From Haliotispira sp965263485 (lineage in GTDB: Bacteria; Spirochaetota; Spirochaetia; SP-2023): DNA of 64,000 nt. The notes under the pieces were generated by a model. It saw nothing but the letters and a program-made list of their open reading frames with translations, ran no database searches and had not been told where the DNA came from. Within the stretch, counting starts at the first letter, position 1. Every line of letters begins with the position of its first letter. Where the stretch lies: positions 17,551-81,550 of the forward strand of contig CBDHHO010000002.1 in the NCBI GenBank assembly GCA_965263485.1. The letters run 5' to 3'. Both the position numbers and the translations under genes were made by a program. Positions 8,300 through 16,399 of this stretch are shown here, in pieces.

Positions 8300-8463
8300 G
8301 GGTACCTCTAAAAATTCGCTTTTGATGTTGAATCAGCGAGATTTTGCCGATAGCGAGGGAGTGAAGCCGAAGCATACTTTGCTGTATGGTAAGGATTTGC
8401 TGACAAAGCTACTCGGCAACAAAATCGCGATTCAACGCGGAATTGGGATTTTTAGAGGTGCCC
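8300..8463. mobile_element. MITE-like element, ~164 bp, inverted ends
   Basis: Left end GGGTACCTCTAAAAATTCGC at 8300 and right end ATTTTTAGAGGTGCCC at 8448-8463 are inverted copies of one another. The interior has no coding sequence. It includes TGATGTTGAATCAGCGAGAT, which recurs in the 57-bp element at 62574. It lies directly downstream of cbbP and so marks the 3' border of the Calvin-cycle operon. Confidence 0.7.
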
Positions 8464-8499
8464 CCTTTACGAGACAACACCATCTTGCGGGGTCGCGTC

Positions 8500-9384
8500 C
8501 TACAGAGCTTTCAGGGCCTTTTGCCTGCGTTCCATCATGCGCAGCACAAAAGGAGTAAAAATCAACTGCATGGCCAACTCCATCTTGCCACCCGGAACCA
8601 CAATGATATTGGCCCTGGACATCCACGAATCGTGAATCATTGACAGCAAATACGGAAAATCTATACCCTTGGGTTTGGCAAAGCGAATCACGCAAAGACT
8701 TTCGTCCGAACTGGGAATATCCCGGCTGATGAACGGGTTGGAAGTATCGACAACAGGAACCCGCTGGAAATTGACATGGGTCTGGGTAAACTGGGGGCAA
8801 ATGTAATTCACATAATCCGGCATACGTCGCAAAATAGTGTCTGTCACTGCTTCTGTGCTATAACCGCGCTGGGTTTTATCGCGGAATAATTTTTGGATCC
8901 ACTCCAGATTGATCACGGGAACCACGCCAATAAGTAAATCAGGATATTGGGCAATGTTCAACTCCTGAGTAATCACAGCACCGTGCAGGCCCTCATAAAA
9001 CAACATATCCGTTCCCTGTTCCAGTTCGGTCCAGGGGGTGAACGTCCCTGGTTGTTGTTTATGCGGGGATGCTTCTACTTCGTCGTGCAAGTACTTGCGT
9101 ACCTTGCCGCACCCTGTTTCACTGTAGCAACAAAACAGTTTTTCCAGTTCAGGCAACAAATTCGTCTCAGGACCAAAGTGGCTAAAGTGTTTGTTGCCAT
9201 CTCGCTCTGCTTTGAGAGCCGCTTTCTTCATTGCCGCGCGATCATAACGGTGAAAGCTATCACCCTCTACAAAGACAGCCTGAATGTTTTCACGGCGGAA
9301 AATATTGGCAAACGTTTGTGTCACCGTTGAAGTTCCGGCGCCGGATGAACCGGTTATAGCGATAATAGGATGTTTTATTGACAT
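8500..9384 (-). CDS. cbbP: phosphoribulokinase, class I (proteobacterial type)
   Basis: 294 residues from the ATG at 9384, preceded by GGGAGG; an in-frame ATG at 9426 lies inside cbbF and is less likely. The enzyme phosphorylates ribulose 5-phosphate with ATP to make RuBP, the RuBisCO substrate, in the cytoplasm. P-loop GSSGAGTST lies at residues 12-20, followed by the family regions EGDSFHRYDRAAMKKA and HFGPETNLLPELEKLF, then FYEGLHGAVI. The ~290-residue length and these motifs are those of class I PRK (proteobacterial), not the longer plant/cyanobacterial class II. It is last in the cbb operon, 13 bp after cbbF. PRK has essentially no role outside the Calvin cycle, so it supports a functional cycle. 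Confidence 0.95.
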   Translation of the reverse strand: MSIKHPIIAITGSSGAGTSTVTQTFANIFRRENIQAVFVEGDSFHRYDRAAMKKAALKAERDGNKHFSHFGPETNLLPELEKLFCCYSETGCGKVRKYLHDEVEASPHKQQPGTFTPWTELEQGTDMLFYEGLHGAVITQELNIAQYPDLLIGVVPVINLEWIQKLFRDKTQRGYSTEAVTDTILRRMPDYVNYICPQFTQTHVNFQRVPVVDTSNPFISRDIPSSDESLCVIRFAKPKGIDFPYLLSMIHDSWMSRANIIVVPGGKMELAMQLIFTPFVLRMMERRQKALKAL

Positions 9385-9397
9385 TCCGGACCTCCCT

Positions 9398-10504
9398 TTA
9401 TGCTCTGAATAAACCACGGATGGCAAATAGTGGAGACTCTTCGTAGTCGCTCTGCTCTTCTTCCGTATGATGGTAAGATTCGATCAGGGCAACTTCTTCA
9501 GCAGAACCAAATATCAAGCCAACCCGCTGGTGTATCTGCTTGGGCTCTACTTCGTTAATTGCGATATAACCGTTGGAGCAAAGACCTCCGGCCTGTTCCA
9601 TAATCATGGCTATCGGATTGGCTTCGTAGAGCAGGCGAAGGCGACCTGGTTTTTCCGGGTCTCTGGTATCGCATGGATACATGAAAATACCGCCGCGGAT
9701 TAAAATGCGATGCGCTTCGCCAACCATGGATGCCACCCAGCGCATATTGAAATCTTTGCCCCGCTTTCCAAGCTTTCCGGCAAGACATTCGTCAATATAA
9801 CGCTTGATCGGAGCTTCCCAAAATCGGCTGTTTGAAGCATTGATGGCAAACTCACGCGTTTGCCTGGGCACTCGCATATTGGGGTGAGTGAGGCGAAACT
9901 CCCCTGTATACGGCTCCAGCGTAAAGCCATTAACCCCTCTGCCAACGGTCAATATCAACATGGTTGAGGGTCCGTATATGGCATATCCGGCAGCAATCTG
10001 CCGGCGACCCAATTGCAGAAAACCATCTTGTGTAATAGGCTGTTGATCTTGAACTACAAGCTCAGGGGCACGAAAAACAGAAAAAATACTCCCGACACCG
10101 GCATTGACATCAATGTTGCTTGAGCCGTCCAATGGATCGAGTACCAGTAGATATTTCCCTTGTGCAAAGTTTTGGGGAATGATATACGGTTCTTCCAATT
10201 CTTCAGAAACAATGGCCAGCAAATTTCCGGAACGCTGTGTCGCCTCAATAAATGTTTCATTGCTCAGGACATCAAGTGCCTTCTGGTTTTCCCCCTGTAT
10301 ATTGGTATTGGTCAAGACCGTGTTGAATTCGGCACACAAAGATCTGTAGCCGAGCATTTTGGAGACAACTTTACAGGCGCTGGCAATATCCAGAAGCAAG
10401 CTGTTCAATTCGCCGATGGCTTCCGGGTAACGCCGTCTTTCTTCAATGAGATATTGAGCCAATGTGGGGAGTTCCCAATTGGGCATGGCAAAATTTTGTT
10501 GCAT
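9398..10504 (-). CDS. cbbF: fructose-1,6-bisphosphatase, class I
   Basis: 368 residues, slightly long for class I FBPases (~330-360). The metal-binding signature appears as IVSEELEEP and VLDPLDGSSNIDVN, and the substrate region as GGIFMYPCDTRDPEKPGRLR. The enzyme removes the 1-phosphate from fructose 1,6-bisphosphate (often also sedoheptulose 1,7-bisphosphate in cbb operons) to regenerate RuBP precursors. AAGGAAC precedes the ATG. It lies between cbbY and cbbP. The 117-bp gap upstream is wider than elsewhere in the operon and contains a repeat end. Confidence 0.93.
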   Translation of the reverse strand: MQQNFAMPNWELPTLAQYLIEERRRYPEAIGELNSLLLDIASACKVVSKMLGYRSLCAEFNTVLTNTNIQGENQKALDVLSNETFIEATQRSGNLLAIVSEELEEPYIIPQNFAQGKYLLVLDPLDGSSNIDVNAGVGSIFSVFRAPELVVQDQQPITQDGFLQLGRRQIAAGYAIYGPSTMLILTVGRGVNGFTLEPYTGEFRLTHPNMRVPRQTREFAINASNSRFWEAPIKRYIDECLAGKLGKRGKDFNMRWVASMVGEAHRILIRGGIFMYPCDTRDPEKPGRLRLLYEANPIAMIMEQAGGLCSNGYIAINEVEPKQIHQRVGLIFGSAEEVALIESYHHTEEEQSDYEESPLFAIRGLFRA

Positions 10505-10621
10505 CTTTGTGTTCCTTATTCTGGAATGGCACCTCTCAAAATTCGCTTCCGATGCTGTGCAAACGGGGTTTCACGGCGAATGAGGCGCACAATCCGAAAG
10601 ATATTTTGTTCACCAGCCCGA
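10505..10621. repeat. repeat scar between cbbY and cbbF
   Basis: At 10527-10555 stands a left-type repeat end, GGCACCTCTCAAAATTCGC, followed by ~65 bp of unrecognised sequence up to the cbbY stop. No matching opposite end is seen. In the Cupriavidus-type gene order the pentose-phosphate 3-epimerase gene cbbE sits at exactly this position. I infer that a repeat-mediated deletion may have removed it. Confidence 0.5.
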
Positions 10622-11329
10622 TTACTGAAGCCAGGCGGCTAAAGTCTGAAGATCAATTCCCTGTAAACTGGGAAGGATTTTCATGGCACCGTCAAACAAA
10701 TCATGCTGGCTGTACATAGCGGGAGTCACCACCACTTGCTGTAATCCAGCTTGCTGTGCAGCCCGCAAGCCCAGAGCCGAATCTTCAAAAACCACACAGT
10801 CAGAAGGCTCCAGCCCCAGCCGACTTAATGCCTGGGAATAAACCATTGGGTCAGGCTTTTTCCGGCTGGCAGTTGAAGCATCCTCGATAACCGTAAAATA
10901 TTCGGACCACTTGCCGCCGATGGTATTTTGCAGCAGGGTTCTGACATTTTCAGGTGAGGTGGTGGTTGCAATGGCCAATTGCAAGCCTTGGGAAAACGCT
11001 TCTTCAATCAGGTCAGCAACTCCCGGACGCAGCGGTGTTGTGCGAATCAACTGCCCATATATTGCGGTTTTGATCTTGTGAATCTGCTTGGCACACTCTG
11101 AGGCATTGGAAGGGACTTCCGAACTGATTTCTCTCCAATAAAACAAAATGCGTTCTTTGCCCCCCGCAACACTGAGCAGGTGCCCATACAGCTTTGAATC
11201 CCAATACCAGTCGGCCATGCCCCATCGAGAGCCGGACCGGACGAATGCTTGGTTAAAGGCTTGGCGGTGCAGATCCTCTGTCTCGGCCAGAGTTCCATCG
11301 ACATCAAAAATCAAGGCTTTCAAAATCAT
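10622..11329 (-). CDS. cbbY: CbbY-type HAD sugar-bisphosphate phosphatase
   Basis: 235 residues. FDVDGTLAETEDLHRQAFNQ gives the nucleophile motif with the cap-domain start; ATTTSPENVRTLL is motif II; SRKKPDPMVYSQAL holds the motif III lysine; VFEDSALGLRAA is motif IV. CbbY removes the 1-phosphate of xylulose 1,5-bisphosphate, a misfire product that inhibits red-type RuBisCO. Together with CbbX this makes a complete enzyme-care set. Its position directly after cbbX follows proteobacterial cbb operons. Other beta-phosphoglucomutase-like HAD enzymes are similar, but the context favours CbbY. Confidence 0.88.
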   Translation of the reverse strand: MILKALIFDVDGTLAETEDLHRQAFNQAFVRSGSRWGMADWYWDSKLYGHLLSVAGGKERILFYWREISSEVPSNASECAKQIHKIKTAIYGQLIRTTPLRPGVADLIEEAFSQGLQLAIATTTSPENVRTLLQNTIGGKWSEYFTVIEDASTASRKKPDPMVYSQALSRLGLEPSDCVVFEDSALGLRAAQQAGLQQVVVTPAMYSQHDLFDGAMKILPSLQGIDLQTLAAWLQ

Positions 11330-11377
11330 TTCTCCGGGGCCGTTTGGTTTAGCTCAAACTCTGAAAGATACAATCCC

Positions 11378-12382
11378 TCAGCTCTTTGCCTGAGCATCTT
11401 GAGTATCCATGGTATTCTCACGTTGTGCCCCAAAGAGCCGACTGGCAAGAATATCCGACTGCTCCAAAGTACACAGTTCATCCACGCCCAACTGCGCATC
11501 GCGGTCGGCAAAAAGCCGACTGGCCTGCCTTAAGCGCATGCGTTCCAAGGCATTGCGCACACTGCGGGCATTGGCAAAATGCGGCTGCGCCATGCGCAAC
11601 CGCAAGTATTCCCCAAAGAAATGCTTTGCTTCTGCACTAAAGCGATAATTCTGTTCTTTTAAAATACTCTCGGCAATCAGCAAAAGCTCTGCCTGCGTGT
11701 AATCGGGAAAATTCAGGTGATGTGCAATACGCGAGTTCATCCCCGGATTACTGTAAAAAAAAGTTTCCATGCGATTCTTGTAGCCTGCAAGAATCACAAC
11801 CAAGTCATCGCGCTGGTTTTCCATGACTTGAAGTAATATTTCAATGGCCTCTTGCCCGTAATCGCGCTCGTTATCCGGTTTGTAGAGGTAATAGGCCTCG
11901 TCGATAAACAATACGCCCCCCATGGCTTTTTTTAGAACCTCACGAGTTTTAGGCGCAGTGTGCCCAATGTATTGCCCGACCAAATCATCGCGCGTAACAC
12001 TGACCAGATGCCCCTTCCGTACATAGCCCAAGCGGTGCAGAATTGAGGCCATGCGCATGGCCACTGTAGTTTTTCCGGTGCCCGGATTGCCGGTAAAGCA
12101 CATGTGCAGACTGAGAGCCTGCGCAGATAATCCGTTTTGGGCGCGAAGTTTGTCGATCACCAGCAGAGCGGCGATGTCACGTACCCGATTTTTTATGGGT
12201 TTCAGCCCCACCAGGCCCTGCTCCAACTCACTCAGAACGGCCTCAACCTGAGACTCCGCTAACACTTCACCAACTGTGTGAAATTGTTCTGCTGCTTCAC
12301 TCTCTTGCGAGCCCTGTTCAGGTTTCTCAGTGACATTTTCAAGGCCGGAATTCCCTCCCCCCGAAATTTGGTAGTCCGACAT
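11378..12382 (-). CDS. cbbX: red-type RuBisCO activase, AAA+ ATPase
   Basis: 334 residues with AGGAG before the ATG. Walker A is GNPGTGKTTVAMRM and Walker B GGVLFIDEAYYLY; the pore region includes YIGHTAPKTREVL, as in CbbX. The protein forms a hexamer that pulls on the RuBisCO large-subunit C-terminus to release inhibitory sugar phosphates, and is activated by RuBP. The N-terminal ~50 residues, rich in E, S and G, exceed the usual ~300-310 length and are probably disordered. It occurs only with red-type form I RuBisCO, which agrees with the adjacent cbbLS. Confidence 0.95.
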   Translation of the reverse strand: MSDYQISGGGNSGLENVTEKPEQGSQESEAAEQFHTVGEVLAESQVEAVLSELEQGLVGLKPIKNRVRDIAALLVIDKLRAQNGLSAQALSLHMCFTGNPGTGKTTVAMRMASILHRLGYVRKGHLVSVTRDDLVGQYIGHTAPKTREVLKKAMGGVLFIDEAYYLYKPDNERDYGQEAIEILLQVMENQRDDLVVILAGYKNRMETFFYSNPGMNSRIAHHLNFPDYTQAELLLIAESILKEQNYRFSAEAKHFFGEYLRLRMAQPHFANARSVRNALERMRLRQASRLFADRDAQLGVDELCTLEQSDILASRLFGAQRENTMDTQDAQAKS

Positions 12383-12549
12383 ATCCAGGCTCCTTTCCCG
12401 CTTTGCGCCAGTCTTTGATGCCCGACAAAACCGCGATCAATGCCAGCGCACCACACCCGCTTCCGGCAGGGCAGAATGACAGAAAGCAGCACCAATAAAA
12501 ACACGTTATCGTAATCGCTTTGCCGATTGACGGAAGTTTTTGCTCTCTG
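12383..12549. other. cbbS-cbbX spacer
   Basis: 167 bp between cbbS and cbbX. It carries the cbbX ribosome site at its distal end. I see no open frame and no strong terminator, so the operon can read through. A hairpin here could lower expression of the downstream genes relative to RuBisCO, but none is convincing. Confidence 0.35.
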
Positions 12550-12984
12550 TCAGTACCGTTCGCCTTCAGGATGGTTCGTGCTATAAGAATGCACTGTATA
12601 GCGTACTGTACGGTTGTGCCACTCTTGGCGCACCAAGGCAAAGCCCGGCTCTTGGGACGGTCGATTGACGATAAAGCTCATTTTGATTGACTCCACACCG
12701 CGTGTAGAATCAAAAGCAAGCAGCCGGATATAGTGGTTGGGAAAGGTCGAGCGGCAAGATTGAAGTTCCATCAGTACTCCTGCGGCATCCTGCAAGTCAA
12801 ACATCGGCATGCCATACATTTCCCAGTATGTGTTGCGCGGGTGCGGATCATCGGTATATTCGATGCTCCAGGCATAAGCACGGCTCAGGCCAAATTCAAT
12901 CTGTGCGCGAATTTCATCATCGCTCAAATCAGGTAAAAAGCTGAACTGTCCCTGAGTCAGCCTCCCTGTCGGGTTGGTCATCAT
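12550..12984 (-). CDS. cbbS: RuBisCO small subunit, form IC
   Basis: 144 residues from the ATG at 12984, which follows AAGGAG at nine bases; an in-frame ATG at 13011 overlaps the cbbL stop and lacks a ribosome site. QGQFSFLPDLSDDEIRAQIE opens the protein, and YWEMYGMPMFDLQDAAGV and FPNHYIRLLAFDSTRGVES are form IC/ID small-subunit features. The extended C-terminus (VRYTVHSYSTNHPEGERY) forms the beta-hairpin that lines the central channel in red-type enzymes. It assembles with CbbL as L8S8, 26 bp downstream of it. Confidence 0.96.
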   Translation of the reverse strand: MMTNPTGRLTQGQFSFLPDLSDDEIRAQIEFGLSRAYAWSIEYTDDPHPRNTYWEMYGMPMFDLQDAAGVLMELQSCRSTFPNHYIRLLAFDSTRGVESIKMSFIVNRPSQEPGFALVRQEWHNRTVRYTVHSYSTNHPEGERY

Positions 12985-13010
12985 AGTTTCTTTCTCCTTA
13001 ATGTCTTGCA

Positions 13011-14480
13011 TTAACCTACAGAGACTGTGGGCAAATAGTCGCTCGTATCGGTAGAAGCGTAATTAAAACTTACGTCCTTCCAGATCTCCAGAGCCTGTTT
13101 TAGCGGCGTACAGCTCTGAGCGGCTTTTTGCAGAATTTCCGGGCCTTCTTCTTTGATGTTGCGCCCTTCGTTGCGCGCTTTAATGATGGTTTCCAAGGCA
13201 ACGCGATTGGCCACGGCTCCGGCCTGAATACCGGCCGGATGACCGATAGTACCGCCGCCAAACTGCAATACGACATCTTCGCCAAACAAATCGATGAGCT
13301 GGTGCATCTGACCAGCATGGATACCGCCCGATGCAACCGGCATGACTTTTTTCAAATCAATCCAGTCCTGATCAAAATAGAGGCCCCTGGGCAGGTCCTG
13401 TCGGGTAAAGGTGTCACGGCAGACGTTATAATAACCCTGGACCGTCATTGGGTCGCCTTCGAGCTTGCCAACTGCGGTGCCTGCATGCAAATGATCCACA
13501 CCGGCCAACCGAAGCCATTTGGCAATGACCCGAAAAGATACTCCGTGAGATTTTTGACGCGTGTATGTACCATGCCCGGCGCGATGCATGTGCAAGATCA
13601 TGTCGTTTTTGCGACACCAGTTAGACAGACTTTGAATACCTGACCAGCCCACAATCAAGTCGATCATGACGATAATACTGCCCAGCTCTTTGGCAAATTC
13701 GGCGCGTTCGTAGATGTTTTCCATAGTTGCGGCCGTGACATTTAGATATGCGCCCTTGACTTCGCCCGTAGCTGCACTGGCCTTGTTGACCCCGTCCATC
13801 ACATACAAAAAACGGTCACGCCAATGCATAAAGGGCTGTGAGTTGATATTTTCATCATCTTTCAGAAAGTCCAGGCCACCCTTTAAGCCTTCATAGATCA
13901 CCCGGCCATAGTTGCGTCCTGAAAGCCCCAGTTTGGGCTTGGTGGTGGCGCCCAACAGTGGCCGCCCGTATTTGTCCAGACGTTCGCGCTCGACAATCAG
14001 GCCCGTAGGTGGGCCTTGAAAGGTTTTAACCATAGCCACAGGCAGGCGGATGTCTTCCAGGCGGGCCGCTTTCAGGGGCTTAAAGGAGAATACATTGCCA
14101 ATCAGGCTGGCGGTAATATTCGCAACCGAGCCTTCCTCAAAAAGAATGATGTCATAGGCGACCCAGGCAAAATATTGGCCTGGATTGTTAGGTACCGGCT
14201 CTATTTTATAACATTTGGCGCGGTAATTTTCGCAAGCTGTCAGACGATCGGTCCAGACTACCGTCCAGGTGGCTGTGGAAGACTCCCCGGCTACGGCGGC
14301 ACCTGCTTCTACGGGGTCCACTCCCTCTTGCGGCGTAATGCGAAAAAGGCAGATGGTATCGGTATCTTTAGGTTGATAGTCGGGGACCCAGTAGCCCATT
14401 TGTCGGTACTTCAGTACACCTGCGCTATAGCGCTTTTTACTATCAATTATCTGTGTTGCATCAGTTGCAATGTCTCCCAT
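13011..14480 (-). CDS. cbbL: RuBisCO large subunit, form IC (red type)
   Basis: 489 residues with GAGGAGG before the ATG. It fixes CO2 onto RuBP. The catalytic set is present: TTKPKLGLSGRN with lysines 181 and 183, the carbamylated lysine 207 with D209 and E210 in GGLDFLKDDENINSQ, loop-6 AVGKLEGD, and ASGGIHAGQMHQLIDLFGED. The phrases EGDPMTVQGYYNVCRDTF and GGGTIGHPAGIQAGAVANRV are those of form IC enzymes such as that of Cupriavidus, and nearly the whole protein can be aligned to it from memory. No residue is missing, so the enzyme should be active. No cbbR regulator gene stands next to it. A form IC enzyme in a flaA-bearing spirochaete implies acquisition from a proteobacterium. Confidence 0.97.
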   Translation of the reverse strand: MGDIATDATQIIDSKKRYSAGVLKYRQMGYWVPDYQPKDTDTICLFRITPQEGVDPVEAGAAVAGESSTATWTVVWTDRLTACENYRAKCYKIEPVPNNPGQYFAWVAYDIILFEEGSVANITASLIGNVFSFKPLKAARLEDIRLPVAMVKTFQGPPTGLIVERERLDKYGRPLLGATTKPKLGLSGRNYGRVIYEGLKGGLDFLKDDENINSQPFMHWRDRFLYVMDGVNKASAATGEVKGAYLNVTAATMENIYERAEFAKELGSIIVMIDLIVGWSGIQSLSNWCRKNDMILHMHRAGHGTYTRQKSHGVSFRVIAKWLRLAGVDHLHAGTAVGKLEGDPMTVQGYYNVCRDTFTRQDLPRGLYFDQDWIDLKKVMPVASGGIHAGQMHQLIDLFGEDVVLQFGGGTIGHPAGIQAGAVANRVALETIIKARNEGRNIKEEGPEILQKAAQSCTPLKQALEIWKDVSFNYASTDTSDYLPTVSVG

Positions 14481-14536
14481 AAAAACCTCCTCAGTTTTTG
14501 ATTTTTCACATAAAATTTTTCAAAATAGCTATTTAT

Positions 14537-14708
14537 GAGCACCTCTAAAAATTTGCTTTCGATGCCAGACGAAGACTCCAATGCGAGCTGGCGCAGCATT
14601 GGAGAATAAAAGGGGAGGGCCATGCGCAGCCAGGCCCGACCTTCCTCTTTGCGATCTGGGCGAGCTGGCCCAGCATCTTTCTGTGATGGAGAATTTTTAG
14701 AGGTGCCC
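14537..14708. mobile_element. MITE-like element, ~172 bp, upstream of cbbL
   Basis: Left end GAGCACCTCTAAAAATTTGC at 14537 and right end GAATTTTTAGAGGTGCCC ending 14708 are inverted. The interior holds one copy of the GCGAGCTGGCGCAGC unit that is tandemly amplified at 16400-16935 and 27840-28105. It sits 57 bp upstream of the cbbL start, so the cbb operon is bracketed by related elements (8300-8463 and here). Any cbb promoter must lie in the short interval or in the element itself. Confidence 0.7.
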
Positions 14709-15051
14709 TTTAAGAAGCATCCCATAAGATTATTGCACGCTTTTTTCCATTTGGCAAGTTTTTTTTTAGTTTCATACAGAAGGCTGGTGCACAAACCTCA
14801 GAAAAAGCCAGGAAGAATGAATATCTGTACAGGAAGAATGAATATCTGTAAAAATAGTATAGAAATATAGAAAAGATTTGGAATTCTCCCCCTTCAGGGG
14901 GTTGGGGGCTCATACTGAGCTACGAAAGGCAGAAATTCAAGGTGTACCGAAAGGCTCCCATGCGAGCTGGCGCAGCATGGGAGAAACAGGGGAGGGCCGT
15001 GCGCAGCCAAGGCCCGACCATCCTTTTCCGCGAACTGGCGCCAGCCCTCAA
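14709..15051. other. intergenic, short direct repeat and GC-rich repeat unit
   Basis: About 340 bp without a supportable gene. A 17-bp sequence, GGAAGAATGAATATCTGTA, occurs twice in tandem around 14811-14850. From ~14955 one partial copy of the GC-rich repeat unit occurs (CATGCGAGCTGGCGCAGCAT with GGGCCGTGCGCAGCCAAGGC), running up to the stop of the minus-strand lipoprotein gene. Confidence 0.5.
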
Positions 15052-16199
15052 TTACGGTGCCGCAAGAGTAAAAGAAGGTGCCAATATACGATTCGCGGTG
15101 GTCCCACAGTTACTTGTGATCCAAGCCTTACTGTACTTGGTGGTATCGATTTGGCCCATCATATCGTAGTAGGGCCGCCGAGCTCCCTGAAAAGGATGCC
15201 CGTAGAACAACACCGAGTGATCGCCATCAGGATTGTCAGCGTGATAGGAATTTCCCGCCTTGGGAGGGAAAACCAAGCGCACTACATTCTCGTGTGGTCC
15301 CGTATTTGACTTGGCTCTTAAGAGTAATGCATTCACCACGCCAAAAGAACACTTATTCGTATTATCCAGAAGGGTCTGAATGCTGCGTATGGGCAGGTAG
15401 AGGATTTCTCCGCTTCCCACCTCGATGCGACGCAGCTCTACCTTATTGTCATGATTGTCCGCAGCATCGATTATCCCAGTATCGTCAATATTCTTTGTCC
15501 ACATATCCATGCCCCACAGGGCCCGGAGCGGGGAATCCGATATGGGGATTCCTGAACTACTTTGCAGACCTCTTTCTGATTCAGTCGTGATGGCAGGGGG
15601 CAGAGTATTGGGGTAGTTCTCGGTGCTGATCGCCTCAGAGCTTTTGAGGTGGGCCCCGTTCTGATAGGCGTGGACGTAGTACTGCTGCCCCGGGCTCATA
15701 AAGCCCGGATACTTATGTTCAGGCTCGGTGCGCAGATCGACCGCCGCATTGTGGGGCGGGGGCTCATAATCTTTAGTGACGCTGAAGTAGATTTCCCGCT
15801 GGTAGTTTTTATCGGCGGAAAAGCTGCGCTTTATCAGGGCGGGGTGGTCTTTGACGCTGCTCCAAGCGGGGGCGGCTGAGGAGTCGCTGAGGATGAATTC
15901 GTATGTCCCGGCCGGGTTTGCGGTAACGGTGAGCAAAAACTCCCGCAGGCCGATGATCGTTTTCTCAAAGCGGACCGTGCGGGGCGCCCCATTATCGGCC
16001 CCATTATTGCCCCCATCATCGGGCGGATCGCAGGCGGCCAGTAGAATCAGGGAGCAGAAAAATAAAAGGATAAATGGGCATAAAATCCCCGCAGAGAAAT
16101 AATTTCCCCTGCTATATAGCTTTAATTTTTTCGATGAGCGATGAGCGATGAGCGATGAGCGATGAGCGATGAGCGAATTTTACTGAACTTGTGTTCCAT
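15052..16199 (-). pseudogene. lipoprotein gene, phase-OFF through heptanucleotide repeat
   Basis: The ATG at 16199 (AGGAG upstream) opens MEHKFSKIRSSLIAHRSSLI and stops soon after the repeat. The body lies in another frame: SRGNYFSAGILCPFILLFF followed by a lipobox LILLAAC and PPDDGGNNG, then ~320 residues to 15052. The opening is homologous to the lipoproteins at 26663 and 35830. Six CGCTCAT units separate start and body. Because 7 is not a multiple of 3, seven or four units would put the ATG in frame, giving ~384 residues; six do not. I therefore read it as a switched-off contingency gene rather than a dead one. The body contains VELRRIEVGSGEILYLPIRS and NTNKCSFGVVNALL; family unknown. Confidence 0.65.
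16132..16173 (-). repeat. heptanucleotide tract, (CGCTCAT)6
   Basis: Six perfect tandem copies of CGATGAG on the plus strand, CGCTCAT on the coding strand, lie between the start codon and the signal-peptide core of the lipoprotein gene. Any three frames of the unit are open, so copy-number change alone shifts the frame without creating a stop inside the tract. The same unit occurs five times at 26603-26637. Confidence 0.9.
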
Positions 16200-16399
16200 A
16201 TTGCAATACTCCTTGGTATTATTATGCAAAATAATGCATAAAGATGATGTACCGACCGAGGTCGGAATGGTTTTAATAAAAGATGAAATGGGGTTATGAA
16301 ATGGATTGTTCTTCTCAAAGAATACACGATTCCCCCGCGGAGGGCAAGAGAAATTGCAGGAAAATCTCTGAAAATTGGCTTTTTTGGGGAGGCTCCCAT
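16200..16399. other. upstream region of the OFF lipoprotein gene
   Basis: 200 bp containing the ribosome site of the minus-strand lipoprotein gene and AT-rich sequence (TATTATTTTGCATAATAATA on the minus strand) that could hold its promoter. A short dyad, ACCGACCGAGGTCGG, lies near 16250. No gene seen. Confidence 0.35.

Noticed and set aside
14481..14710. A cbbR regulator gene next to cbbL
   Set aside because: Nothing LysR-like is encoded on either strand within the window near the operon.
16050..16120. A one-base slip in the poly-T stretch as the cause of the broken lipoprotein at 15052-16199
   Set aside because: Deleting one T would also give a signal peptide from an ATG at ~16079, but the homology of the MEHKFSKI leader to two paralogues and the heptamer tract give a fuller explanation. 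The slip cannot be excluded without reads.
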